A stretch of 56,735 nt of DNA, taken from positions 1 to 56,735 of the forward strand of contig NZ_BOMG01000089.1 of the NCBI RefSeq assembly GCF_016862075.1, given 5' to 3'. Below, in pieces: positions 18,833 to 28,812 of the stretch. Position numbers and translations under genes: made by a program. Within the stretch, counting starts at the first letter, position 1. Each line of letters opens with the position of its first letter. Below the pieces are notes generated by a model. The model worked only from the letters and a program-made list of their open reading frames with translations. It was not told the DNA's origin and ran no database searches. This stretch comes from Actinoplanes couchii (GTDB lineage: Bacteria > Actinomycetota > Actinomycetes > Mycobacteriales > Micromonosporaceae).

Positions 18833-20062
18833 GTGAAGGTGTCCTTTGCCTTGTCCCGTCGCCTTCTTCCCCTCGGCCTGGTGTTCCTCACCTCGGGTGT
18901 GGCCACCGCGGTCGTCGGGCCGTTCCTCGGGCTGTTCCTCAGCACAGCGGTGCACGCCGACCCGATCCAGACCACGCTCTTCATGGTCGTCGCGGCGGTG
19001 TCCGGGGTCACCGTGTCGTCGTACATCGGGCGGATCTCGGACCGCTGGCCGATCCGCCGCACCCTGCTCATCGCCGCCGCGCTGGCCGGTTTCGCCGCCA
19101 GCGGCCTGACCGCCTTCATCCGGGACTACTGGGTCCTTCTCGCGGTCACCGCGACGGTCACGGCCGCCGCCGGGGCGCTCTACCCACAATCCTTCGCGTA
19201 CGCCCGGCAGGCGCTGCAGAACGAGGATCCCAAGCACGCGGCGATGGGGATCAGCACGCTGCGCACCGTCTTCTCGGTGGCCTGGGTCGGTGGCCCGTCA
19301 CTCGCGGCGTTCCTGCTGGACGTCGGTGACTTCCGCCACGTCTACGGCACGGCCGCGATCCTCTACCTGCTCGCCGCTCTGGGCACCGCCAAGTTCCTGC
19401 CCGCCCTGGACGCTCCGGCGCGCGAGCCCCGGGAGACGGCGGAGCCGGAGAAGGCCGAGCGGGTGCCCCGGATCCTCTGGCTGATCCTGGCCGGTTTCGC
19501 CCTGCTGCAGACCACGATGAACCTGAGCGGTCAGGCGCTGCCGCTGTATCTGAGCACCGAGCTGGGCGGCACGGTCCGCGACGCCGGGCTGCTCTTCGGG
19601 TTGTGCGCGTTCCTGGAGATCCCGCTGATGCTCGCCTTCGGCATGCTCTCCACCCGGATCCCGCTCCGGCCGATCATCCTGGCCGGCGCGCTCTGCTCGG
19701 TCGCCTACTACCTGGTCGCGTTCACCGCGTCTTCGGTGTGGGTGCTGGCGGTGGGCCAGATCCTCAACGCGCTCTTCATCGCCGCGACGTCCGGGCTCGG
19801 CATCTCCTACGTGCAGGACATGATGCCGCGTTCGCCGGGCCGTGCCACCACGATGTTCACCAACTGCTTCCCGATCGGGCTGGTGATGGCAGCGCCGCTG
19901 TTCGGGCTCGCCCAGGAGTACGGTTTCCGCCTCGCCTTCGGCCTCAACCTGGGGCTCAGCGCGCTCGGACTGCTCCTGCTGGTTCTGGCGCGACCCCGGG
20001 TGACGCCGATGAATCCGGCGGTTCGTCCGGTTGCCGACGTGAGCCGCCCCACTGAGGGCTAA
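18833..20062 (+). CDS. MFS transporter, sugar-efflux (SET) type
   Basis: Encodes 409 residues with about 12 hydrophobic segments and the MFS loop motif GRISDRWPIRRTL between helices 2 and 3. The overall pattern (VVGPFLGLFLS near the N-terminus, MGISTLRTVFSVAWVGGP in the middle, and a second half with LSTRIPLRPIILAG) resembles the SetA/SetB sugar efflux subfamily. Substrate is not determined. The GTG at 18833 follows TAACGT by 7 nt, so the transcript is probably leaderless. It is divergent from clpB and shares the intergenic HAIR box; whether HspR controls it is untested. The downstream regulatory subunit gene follows after 10 bp but has its own -10-like hexamer. Confidence 0.85.
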   Translation: MKVSFALSRRLLPLGLVFLTSGVATAVVGPFLGLFLSTAVHADPIQTTLFMVVAAVSGVTVSSYIGRISDRWPIRRTLLIAAALAGFAASGLTAFIRDYWVLLAVTATVTAAAGALYPQSFAYARQALQNEDPKHAAMGISTLRTVFSVAWVGGPSLAAFLLDVGDFRHVYGTAAILYLLAALGTAKFLPALDAPAREPRETAEPEKAERVPRILWLILAGFALLQTTMNLSGQALPLYLSTELGGTVRDAGLLFGLCAFLEIPLMLAFGMLSTRIPLRPIILAGALCSVAYYLVAFTASSVWVLAVGQILNALFIAATSGLGISYVQDMMPRSPGRATTMFTNCFPIGLVMAAPLFGLAQEYGFRLAFGLNLGLSALGLLLLVLARPRVTPMNPAVRPVADVSRPTEG

Positions 20063-20072
20063 CGTAGAGATC

Positions 20073-20570
20073 GTGCGCGTACGGGTGGAACAGACTCCGC
20101 TGCCGGGAATCGGCGTCCGCCATGACCTGGTGACCTCATCGGGCCGGACCGTCGGGGTGGTGTCCCACCGCAACGGCCGCCGCGACCTGGTGCTGTACGA
20201 CGTGGACGATCCCGACTCCAGCCTGGCCTCGATCCCGCTCACCGACGACGAGGCGGAGGCTCTGGCCGACGTGCTCGGCGCCTCGCTGATGCTGGGACAG
20301 CTGGCCGGTCTGCGCCAGCAGGCCGCCGGGCTGCTGACCGAGCAGATCGCGCTCCCGGCCGGCTCCCCGTTCGTGGGCCGGCGGCTGGGCGACACCCAGG
20401 CCCGCAGTCGCACCACGTCCTCCATCGTGGCCGTGCTCCGCGACCGGGAGGTGATCGCCTCGCCCAAGCCGGAGTTCCGGTTCGAGGCGAACGACGTGGT
20501 GGTGGCGGTCGGCACCCGCCAGGGTCTGGACGGCGTGACCGCCATCCTGGCCGGCGACGACGACAACTGA
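20073..20570 (+). CDS. Cation:proton antiporter regulatory subunit (TrkA-C/KhtT-like)
   Basis: Encodes 165 residues. The C-terminal 80 or so form a TrkA-C (RCK-C) domain, seen in LPAGSPFVGRRLGDTQARSRT and FRFEANDVVVAVGTRQGL; the N-terminal half resembles the KhtT N-domain. Such proteins are cytosolic regulators that gate a CPA2-type K+/H+ antiporter. The antiporter gene follows after 4 bp, which supports the pairing. The GTG start lies 7 nt after TAACGT, a hexamer that overlaps the stop codon of the MFS gene, pointing to an independent leaderless transcript. Confidence 0.85.
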   Translation: MRVRVEQTPLPGIGVRHDLVTSSGRTVGVVSHRNGRRDLVLYDVDDPDSSLASIPLTDDEAEALADVLGASLMLGQLAGLRQQAAGLLTEQIALPAGSPFVGRRLGDTQARSRTTSSIVAVLRDREVIASPKPEFRFEANDVVVAVGTRQGLDGVTAILAGDDDN

Positions 20571-20574
20571 GCAC

Positions 20575-21786
20575 GTGCAACACCACACGACGATCCTGCT
20601 CATCGAGATCGGCGCGCTTCTTTTCGGTCTCGGCATGCTCGGTCGTCTGGGCCGTCGTTTCGGTCTCTCACCGATCCCGCTCTATCTGCTGGCCGGTCTG
20701 GCGTTCGGGCAGGGCGGGCTGATCCCGCTCTCGGCGAGCGAGGAGTTCATCGCGATCGGCGCCCAGATCGGCGTGATCCTGCTGCTGGTGATGCTGGGCC
20801 TGGAGTACTCGGCCGACGAGCTGGTCGGCAACCTCCGGTCGGCGGCCCCGGCCGGTCTGATCGACATGCTGCTCAACGCTCTGCCCGGGGCGGCGTTCGC
20901 GCTGCTGCTCGGCTGGGACTGGAAAGCCGCGCTGGTGCTGGCCGGCATCACCTGGGTCTCGTCGTCCGGCGTGATCGCGAAGGTGCTCGGCGACCTGGGC
21001 CGGGTCGGCAACCGGGAGACCCCGGTGATCCTCTCGGTGCTGGTCATCGAGGACCTGGCGATGGCGTTCTACCTGCCGTTGGTGACCGCGGTGCTGGCCG
21101 GGCTGGGGCTGGCCGGCGGGCTCAGCACGCTGAGCGTCGCGGTGGTCACGGTGGTCGCGGTCCTGGTCGTGGCGATCCGGTACGGCGGGGAGATCAGCCG
21201 GTTCATGTCGGTGAAGGATCCGGAGGCGCTACTGCTCAGCGTGCTGGGCCTGACGCTGTTCATCGCCGGGGTGGCCGGTGAGCTGAAGGTCTCCGAGGCG
21301 GTCGGCGCGTTCCTGGTCGGCATCGCCATCTCCGGGCCGGTGGCGCACCACGCGACCGAGATCCTGTCCCCGCTGCGGGACCTGTTCGCCGCGGTGTTCT
21401 TCGTCTTCTTCGGACTCTCCACCACCCCGTCGGACATGCCGAAGGTGATCCTCCCGGCGCTCGGGCTGGCCGTGCTGACCATGGCCACCAAGGTGCTGAC
21501 CGGCTATCTGGCGGCCCGGCGGGCCGGGATCGCGCTGCCCGGCCGGTGGCGGACCGGGCTGGCGCTGATGCCGCGCGGTGAGTTCTCGGTGGTCATCGCG
21601 GGTCTCGCGGTGGTCTACGGAGCGGATCCGCAGCTGGCGCCGCTGGCCACCGCCTACGTGCTGATCACCGTGGTCACCGGCCCGATGCTGGCCCGTCTGA
21701 CCGACTACGCCTGGTTCAAGGAGATGCTGCGCAAGCGGATGGCGGCGCAGCGGGCGGCCCAGAAACCGCTGCCGTCGCCGGAGTGA
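20575..21786 (+). CDS. Cation:proton antiporter, CPA2 family (KhtU/Kef-like)
   Basis: Encodes 403 residues with about 12-13 hydrophobic segments and no cytosolic NAD-binding domain. Family features include PIPLYLLAGLAFGQGGL, LLLVMLGLEYSADEL, WVSSSGVIAKVLGDL, SVLVIEDLAMAFYLP (the ion-binding Asp) and ALMPRGEFSVVIAGLA. It should exchange K+ or Na+ for H+ across the cytoplasmic membrane and be gated by the preceding TrkA-C subunit, four bases away. The GTG start and tight spacing indicate an operon. The C-terminal tail is short and basic. Confidence 0.9.
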   Translation: MQHHTTILLIEIGALLFGLGMLGRLGRRFGLSPIPLYLLAGLAFGQGGLIPLSASEEFIAIGAQIGVILLLVMLGLEYSADELVGNLRSAAPAGLIDMLLNALPGAAFALLLGWDWKAALVLAGITWVSSSGVIAKVLGDLGRVGNRETPVILSVLVIEDLAMAFYLPLVTAVLAGLGLAGGLSTLSVAVVTVVAVLVVAIRYGGEISRFMSVKDPEALLLSVLGLTLFIAGVAGELKVSEAVGAFLVGIAISGPVAHHATEILSPLRDLFAAVFFVFFGLSTTPSDMPKVILPALGLAVLTMATKVLTGYLAARRAGIALPGRWRTGLALMPRGEFSVVIAGLAVVYGADPQLAPLATAYVLITVVTGPMLARLTDYAWFKEMLRKRMAAQRAAQKPLPSPE

Positions 21787-21819
21787 CGTGCATCTCCCGC
21801 GACGAACGCCCTAAGTTAC

Positions 21820-21849
21820 TGTCAAGTATCCGAATGTGAAGCCTTGACA
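21820..21849 (+). promoter_or_regulatory. Inverted repeat TGTCAAG-N16-CTTGACA upstream of a hypothetical gene
   Basis: Perfect 7-bp arms at 21820-21826 and 21843-21849 with 16 nt between. The right arm includes TTGACA, a consensus -35 reading toward the gene at 21973; CACGCT at 21869-21874 is a weak -10 at 19 nt spacing. The left arm read on the other strand is also TTGACA. It may be an operator overlapping a promoter. Confidence 0.4.
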
Positions 21850-21972
21850 CTTCCGTCACTGGACTCCACACGCTACCGTTGCGCGGCGACGACTCTGAGT
21901 ATTGGGACGTTCGACACCATGGCCGGCGCGGGAACGCCGGCCGTGACGCGAACGGTTGAGTGAGGCGGCGGC

Positions 21973-22419
21973 GTGAGCGTGCGTGAAGCTACATTCCTCG
22001 GTTTCGGTAATCCTGTCGATCCACGGCCTGACGAGCTGCAGGCCTGGGCGTACAGCCCCGACACGGTGCCGTTGCACAGCATGCCGAAGGACTGGGATCT
22101 GCTGATCTCCGGCGATGTGCTCGGCCCGACACTGTTCGAACTGGCCATGGACCGGCAGTGCCCGGCCCGGCGGTTCGCGCAGCACTGCATGTACATCTAC
22201 GCCGCGGACGGGGTGCGGCAGAACGCGAGCGGGCAGCGCAAGCGCCGGCTCAAGAAGTTCACCGAGCGTGCGGAGCAGATCGGCGACGAACCGATGCAGA
22301 TCTGGGCGCACAACTGCCGGGTACTGATGACCCGGCCGGAGCTCTTCGACCACCACGACTGGATGGAGGGCGGCCTGGTGCGCTACCCGCGCAGACTGGG
22401 CCTGTTCAACCGGCGCTGA
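21973..22419 (+). CDS. Hypothetical protein (basic, soluble)
   Basis: Encodes 148 residues, starting VSVREATFLGFGNPVDPRPDE, with a basic central stretch (SGQRKRRLKKFTERAEQ) and two Cys in the second half (RQCPARRFAQHC). There is no signal peptide or membrane helix. I do not recognise the family. The GTG start at 21973 is the most upstream one that keeps the conserved-looking N-terminus. A perfect inverted repeat with a -35-like arm lies 120-150 bp upstream, and a strong terminator shared with hspR lies just downstream. Codon usage is typical for the genome. Confidence 0.7.
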   Translation: MSVREATFLGFGNPVDPRPDELQAWAYSPDTVPLHSMPKDWDLLISGDVLGPTLFELAMDRQCPARRFAQHCMYIYAADGVRQNASGQRKRRLKKFTERAEQIGDEPMQIWAHNCRVLMTRPELFDHHDWMEGGLVRYPRRLGLFNRR

Positions 22420-22454
22420 TGGCGCTGAGTGATAACAACTGCCACTACGAGCAG

Positions 22455-22490
22455 TAACGGCGGCCCCTTCCGAGAGAGGGGCCGCCGTTA
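22455..22490. terminator. Bidirectional terminator between the hypothetical gene and hspR
   Basis: Perfect 14-bp stem: TAACGGCGGCCCCT at 22455-22468, complement at 22477-22490, 8-nt loop, followed on the + strand by TTTCTTTTT. This is the clearest intrinsic terminator in the window. For the dnaK operon on the other strand it lies right after the hspR stop. Confidence 0.95.
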
Positions 22491-22497
22491 TTTCTTT

Positions 22498-22938
22498 TTA
22501 CCTGTCCGGGGATCGCCGGGGCCGCCAGACCACCAGCGCCGTCGAGTGGTTCTCCTGACGGACCAGATCGCGACTCCCGTACGGGTTCATCGCCTCGATC
22601 CGGGCCGCCCGGTCGTACGCCGCCTGTAGTTCCTGTTCCAGCTCGGCGACCCGCTGCTGCAGATCGCCGACCAACTGCTCCAAGCCGATGATGCGTTTGA
22701 TCCCGGCCAGGTTGACACCGTCGTCCTGGCTGAGCCGTTGGACCTCGCGAAGCAGCGCCACGTCACGCGCGCTGTACCGTCGGCCGCCGCCACCGGCCCG
22801 GCCGGGCTGAACCAGCCCGAGCCGGTCGTACTGCCGGAGGGTCTGCGGGTGCATCCCGGCCAGCCGCGCGGCCACCGAGATGATCAGAACCTTCGCGTCG
22901 GAGGCCTGCTCCACCGAGATGCTGATCTCTTCATGCAT
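22498..22938 (-). CDS. hspR: Heat-shock repressor HspR (MerR family)
   Basis: Encodes 146 residues. It has the MerR-type helix-turn-helix and wing ISVAARLAGMHPQTLRQYDRLGLVQPGR...GGRRYSARDVALL, then a coiled-coil helix (LEQLVGDLQQRVAELEQELQ) for dimerisation and a basic tail. HspR binds HAIR inverted repeats and represses dnaK and clpB, using DnaK as co-repressor. It is the last gene of dnaK-grpE-dnaJ-hspR. The ATG at 22938 has GGGAGG at about 7 nt. HAIR boxes upstream of dnaK and clpB in this window are its expected sites, giving an autoregulatory loop. Confidence 0.95.
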   Translation of the reverse strand: MHEEISISVEQASDAKVLIISVAARLAGMHPQTLRQYDRLGLVQPGRAGGGGRRYSARDVALLREVQRLSQDDGVNLAGIKRIIGLEQLVGDLQQRVAELEQELQAAYDRAARIEAMNPYGSRDLVRQENHSTALVVWRPRRSPDR

Positions 22939-22958
22939 GTGCCACCTCCCGTGAGGGT

Positions 22959-24155
22959 CTAACCAGCTCGGCGCAGACGGGCGTCGAGCCGGTCCCGCGC
23001 GGGCGGCGGGGTGAGCTTGGCGAAACTCTCCAGAGCGTCCTTGGCCTCGTCGGAGACCCCCGAGGGGATCTGCACCTCGACCGTGACGATCAGGTCGCCG
23101 GCCTGACCTTCCTTACGGACGACGCCCTTGCCCCGGGCCCGCAGTTTCCGGCCGCTCGGTGTGCCGGGTGGCACCCGCAGCGTGACCGGACCGTCCAGGG
23201 TGGGCACTTTCAGGTCGGTGCCGAGCACGGCCTCGGCGATGGTGATCGGAACGACGAGCGTGAGGTCGTCGCCGTTGCGTCCGAACAGGTCGTCGGGACG
23301 AACTTTGACCTGCACGTACAGGTCGCCGGCCGAACCGCCGCGGTCACCCGGCTCGCCCCGGCCGCTGAGCCGGATCCGCTGCCCGTCGGCGACACCCGCC
23401 GGGAACCGGACGTTGATCGTGCGGGTCTTGGTGACCCCGCCGGATCCGTGGCACTCCGGGCACTTCTCGTCCACGATGCTGCCCGAACCCTGACAGTCCC
23501 GGCACGGCTCGGAGAAGCTGAACGACCCCTGGTTGCTGGAGATCAGGCCGGTCCCGTGGCACTTCGCGCACGATCGCGGCGTGGTCCCCGGCTTGGCCCC
23601 ACTGCCCCGGCAGGTGTCACAGGCACCGGGGGTCCGCAGCGTCAGCGGCAGGGTGGTGCCCTGAACCGCCTGGGCGAAGTCGAGAGTCACCTCGGTCTCC
23701 ACGTCCCGCCCGCGCTGCGGCCCGCGACGTGCCGGGCCGGGGCCGCCCTGGGCCTGGCCGCCGGAGAAGATCGAGCTGAAGATGTCGGAGAAGCCGCTGC
23801 CACCGAACCTCCGGTCGGCACCCGCCGCCCCGGCACCGCCGGAGAAGCCGCCGAAGAGATCCGACGGGTCGAACTGGGTGCCACCACCGCGCTGGGCACC
23901 GCGCCGGAACGCGCCCGAGCCGAACAGGGAGCGCATCTCGTCGTACTCTTTGCGCTTCTTGTCGTCGGCGAGCACGTCGTACGCCTCGGAGGCCGCCTTG
24001 AACTTCTCCTCCGCTTCCTTGTTGCCAGGGTTGCGGTCGGGGTGCAGATCGCGGGCGAGCTTCCGGTACGCCTTCTTGATCTCGTCGGGGGAGGCAGACC
24101 TCGTCACACCGAGCACGGCGTAGAAGTCCTTCTCGAGCCAGTCCTTCGAGCTCAT
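22959..24155 (-). CDS. dnaJ: Molecular chaperone DnaJ
   Basis: Encodes 398 residues. The J domain (about 10-75) has HPD in ARDLHPDRNPG; a Gly/Phe-rich linker follows (FGGSGFSDIFSSIFSGG). The zinc region has four CxxCxGxG modules: CDTCRGSG, CAKCHGTG, CRDCQGSG and CPECHGSG. The C-terminal substrate-binding domains end the protein. DnaJ delivers unfolded protein to DnaK and stimulates its ATPase. The residues around HPD match DnaJ1-type proteins encoded next to hspR. SD GAGGAGG precedes the ATG. It lies 72 bp after grpE in the heat-shock operon. Confidence 0.96.
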   Translation of the reverse strand: MSSKDWLEKDFYAVLGVTRSASPDEIKKAYRKLARDLHPDRNPGNKEAEEKFKAASEAYDVLADDKKRKEYDEMRSLFGSGAFRRGAQRGGGTQFDPSDLFGGFSGGAGAAGADRRFGGSGFSDIFSSIFSGGQAQGGPGPARRGPQRGRDVETEVTLDFAQAVQGTTLPLTLRTPGACDTCRGSGAKPGTTPRSCAKCHGTGLISSNQGSFSFSEPCRDCQGSGSIVDEKCPECHGSGGVTKTRTINVRFPAGVADGQRIRLSGRGEPGDRGGSAGDLYVQVKVRPDDLFGRNGDDLTLVVPITIAEAVLGTDLKVPTLDGPVTLRVPPGTPSGRKLRARGKGVVRKEGQAGDLIVTVEVQIPSGVSDEAKDALESFAKLTPPPARDRLDARLRRAG

Positions 24156-24227
24156 CTCAGTCCACCTCCTCGACTTGGCGACGTCCCGCCCGCCGGCGAA
24201 CCGGCGAGCGGGACACGATCACTGATT

Positions 24228-24862
24228 TCACTCCGGATCGGCGACCGCGACCAACGCCGCGCGGAGCAGCCGCTCGCCCAGCGTGTAGCCCCGGCGCATC
24301 ACCTCGACGCAGGTCGGCTCGGTGACGTCGGCGGACGTCAGGTGCGCGACCGCCTCGTGCAGGTTCGGGTCGAAGGGATCACCCTTCTCGCCGAACGCCA
24401 CCAGGCCCAGCTTCCCGGTCACCGCGGTGAGCTGCTCGGCCACCGAGGCGAACGGGCCGACCAGGTCACCGTGCTCACGGGCCCGGTCGATGTCGTCCAG
24501 GACCGGCAGCAGGTCGGTGAGGACCTTGCCGGTCGTCTGCTCGGCCGCCGCACCCCGGTCGCGGTCGACCCGCTTGCGGTAGTTGGCGTACTCCGCGGAC
24601 ACACGCTGGAGGTCGTGGGTCCGCTCCTTGAGCTCGCTCCGCACCGCCTCCAACTCGGCGGTGAAAGCGGGCTTCGACTCCTCGACCGGTTCCTCGGCCA
24701 CGTCGTCGTCCTCGTCCTCGTCCGGGGCGCGGTGTGCGCCGGCCGGCTTGGCCGCCTTCGTGTCCTTCTCGTCGGCGGTGGTCTCCTCGGCCGGCTCGTC
24801 GATCTCGCCCTGGATGACTTCCCGCTCGGCCGTCTGACCGTCGTTGTCGTCGTCCTTGGCAC

Positions 24863-24866
<4 letters not shown>
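24228..24866 (-). CDS. grpE: Nucleotide exchange factor GrpE
   Basis: Encodes 212 residues. The N-terminal 75 are acidic and disordered (Asp/Glu/Lys-rich), then the long coiled coil (LKERTHDLQRVSAEYANYRKRVDRDR) and the C-terminal beta domain with FGEKGDPFDPNLHEAVAH and MRRGYTLGERLLRAALV, the family signature. It dimerises and exchanges ADP for ATP on DnaK. The GTG start overlaps the dnaK stop (GTGA), so translation is coupled. A GGAGG is placed about 11 nt upstream inside dnaK. Confidence 0.95.
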
Positions 24867-26734
<1,868 letters not shown>

Positions 26735-26778
26735 GGTGTTCCTCGCTTCTCACCGCTGGGGTTCACATGATTACAAAG

Positions 26779-26799
26779 GTTGAGTGGAACCGACTCAAT
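26779..26799 (-). promoter_or_regulatory. HAIR box (HspR operator) upstream of dnaK
   Basis: GTTGAGT-N7-ACTCAAT, a near-perfect match to CTTGAGT-N7-ACTCAAG with only the outer bases changed. It lies 45 bp before the dnaK start and about 20 bp downstream of a TTGACG -35 candidate on the minus strand, in position to block the promoter. Confidence 0.92.
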
Positions 26800-26831
26800 G
26801 ATGCCACGGTGCCACGCATCGTCAAATCGAA

Positions 26832-26852
26832 GTTGAGTCCGACGGGCGCAAG
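26832..26852 (-). promoter_or_regulatory. Second, degenerate HAIR-like repeat upstream of dnaK
   Basis: GTTGAGT-N7-GCGCAAG: the left half matches the HspR half site in 6 of 7 bases, the right half in 5 of 7. It is 33 bp upstream of the first box. Multiple HAIR repeats before dnaK are known in Streptomyces, so a second site is plausible; strength is uncertain. Confidence 0.55.
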
Positions 26853-26946
26853 TCGGTGCTCCGGAGTGGCACCGGCACATACCTGTCAGGTCACGGCATT
26901 CCCGGACCCGGTTGTCCTGGATGCATAGATCGTGCACGCTTGACCC

Positions 26947-28812
26947 GTGACGACGCACGGAGACGCGGTCGGTCCGTCGGCCCAATCCGCCGTCCCCGCC
27001 GAAACGGATGAGAAGCAGCAGGTGAAGGCGGCCATAGACCCATCAGATCGTACGGGCGGTGGCCAGGTTCGTCCGGCGAACCTGGAAGTCCCACCCCAGC
27101 TGGCACGCCTGGCGACCGGGCTGAGCCGGCTGCGGGCGGCGCTCGGCGATGTGTCGTACCCACTGGAGCTGCCCGCCGCGGACGAGGCACGGCGGGTCGG
27201 CAAGGCGCTGACCGCCCAGCTCGACGACTACCTGCTGCCCCGGCTGGCCCGGCTCGACGCCCCGTTGCTGGTGGTCGTCGGCGGTTCCACCGGCGCCGGC
27301 AAGTCCACCCTGGTCAACAGCCTGGTGCAGGCCCCGGTGAGCACCGCCGGCGTGCTCCGGCCGACGACCCGGTCCCCGGTCCTGGTGACCCACCCGGACG
27401 ACCTGCAGTACTACGCGCCGGGTCCGGGCGGGATCCTGCCCGGCCTGACCCGGACCGGCCAGTCGAGCAGCGCGCCGGACGCGATCCAGGTGGTCGCCGC
27501 CCCGACCATCGGCCCGGGGCTGGCCCTGCTGGACGCGCCGGACATCGACTCGGTGGTCGACCACAACCGCAAACTCGCCGCTCAGCTCCTGGCCGCCGCC
27601 GATCTGTGGCTGTTCGTCACCACCGCCGCGCGGTACGCCGACGCCGTCCCGTGGGAGATGCTCACCACAGCCCGGTTGCGCGGCACGGTGATCGCCCTGG
27701 TCCTGGACCGGGTGCCACCGGAAGCGGTCGGGGACATCGCCGCCCACCTGGGCGAGATGCTGACCGCCAACGAGCTGGGCTCGGCGCCGCTGTTCGTGCT
27801 GCCGGAGACCGCCCTGGACCAGCGCGGCCTGCTCCCGGACTCGGCGATCGGCCCGATGCGGGTCTGGTTCGCCCAGCTCGCCGAGGACGCGAACGCCCGC
27901 TTCACGGTGGTCCGGCAGACCCTGAACGGGGCTCTCGCCGCGCTCGCCCCGGCGGTGACCGGCCTGGCCGACGCCGTCGACGACCAGATCCGGACGGCGC
28001 AGGCCCTGGACGAGCGGGTCGATGCGGCCTACCGGACCGCCCGGCGGGTCGCCGAGGACGGTCTGCGTGACGGCCGGCTGCTGCGCGGCGAGGTGATGGC
28101 CCGCTGGCAGGAGTTCGTCGGCACCGGTGACCTGGTGCGCGGGCTGGAGTCCCGGGTCGGTCACCTGCGGGACAAACTCGTCGCCGCGGTCAGCGGCCGG
28201 CCCACCCCCGGTCAGAACCTGCGGGTCGCGATGGAGTCCCAGCTGGTCACCCTGATGCGCGGGGTGGCGACGGACGCGGCCGAGCAGGCGTACGCCGCCT
28301 GGCAGGCCCACCCGGCCGGCGAGGCCCTGCTCAACCCGGATCTCCAGCACGCCTCCGCCGACCTGCCGGAGCGCGCCGATCGCCTGGTCCGCGACTGGCA
28401 GCAGTGGGTCCTGGACCTGGTCCGCGAGGAGGGCGGCGACAAACGGGCGGTGGCCCGGGGCGCCGCCTACGCGGTGAACGGGGCCGGGCTGGCCGTCATG
28501 ATCACGGTGTTCACCGCGACCGCCTTCATCCCCACCGGCCTGGAGGTCGCGGCGGGCGCCGGCAGCGCGGTGGCCGGGCAGAAGGTGCTCGAGGCGATCT
28601 TCGGCGACCAGGCCATCCGCACCCTCGCCACCCGGGCCCGGGCCGAGCTGCTGACCCGGATGGAGAAACTCCTCGCCGAGGATGCCGCCCGGTTCACCGA
28701 GCTGACCGCGCCGGTGCACCTGGAGGCGGCACGGAGCAGACTGCTCCGGGAGACCGCCGCCGAGGTGGAGAAAGCCAGAGAGGAACTTGCTTTGACCGGG
28801 TCGGGGTCGTGA
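26947..28812 (+). CDS. Dynamin-like GTPase, first of a pair
   Basis: Encodes 621 residues. The GTPase domain has a P-loop GGSTGAGKST at about 112-121, G2-like Thr residues in RPTTRSPV and G3 in LLDAPDIDSV. A helical second half follows, and a hydrophobic segment near residues 515-550 (GLAVMITVFTATAFIPTGLEV and a Gly/Ala stretch) probably inserts in the membrane. The layout (large GTPase, helical stalk, membrane segment) fits bacterial dynamin-like proteins, and the pair resembles the DynA/DynB type of actinobacteria that act at division septa; that match is inference. The GTG at 26947 follows CACGCT by 6 nt (leaderless). The stop overlaps the GTG of the second GTPase. Confidence 0.8.
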   Translation: MTTHGDAVGPSAQSAVPAETDEKQQVKAAIDPSDRTGGGQVRPANLEVPPQLARLATGLSRLRAALGDVSYPLELPAADEARRVGKALTAQLDDYLLPRLARLDAPLLVVVGGSTGAGKSTLVNSLVQAPVSTAGVLRPTTRSPVLVTHPDDLQYYAPGPGGILPGLTRTGQSSSAPDAIQVVAAPTIGPGLALLDAPDIDSVVDHNRKLAAQLLAAADLWLFVTTAARYADAVPWEMLTTARLRGTVIALVLDRVPPEAVGDIAAHLGEMLTANELGSAPLFVLPETALDQRGLLPDSAIGPMRVWFAQLAEDANARFTVVRQTLNGALAALAPAVTGLADAVDDQIRTAQALDERVDAAYRTARRVAEDGLRDGRLLRGEVMARWQEFVGTGDLVRGLESRVGHLRDKLVAAVSGRPTPGQNLRVAMESQLVTLMRGVATDAAEQAYAAWQAHPAGEALLNPDLQHASADLPERADRLVRDWQQWVLDLVREEGGDKRAVARGAAYAVNGAGLAVMITVFTATAFIPTGLEVAAGAGSAVAGQKVLEAIFGDQAIRTLATRARAELLTRMEKLLAEDAARFTELTAPVHLEAARSRLLRETAAEVEKAREELALTGSGS

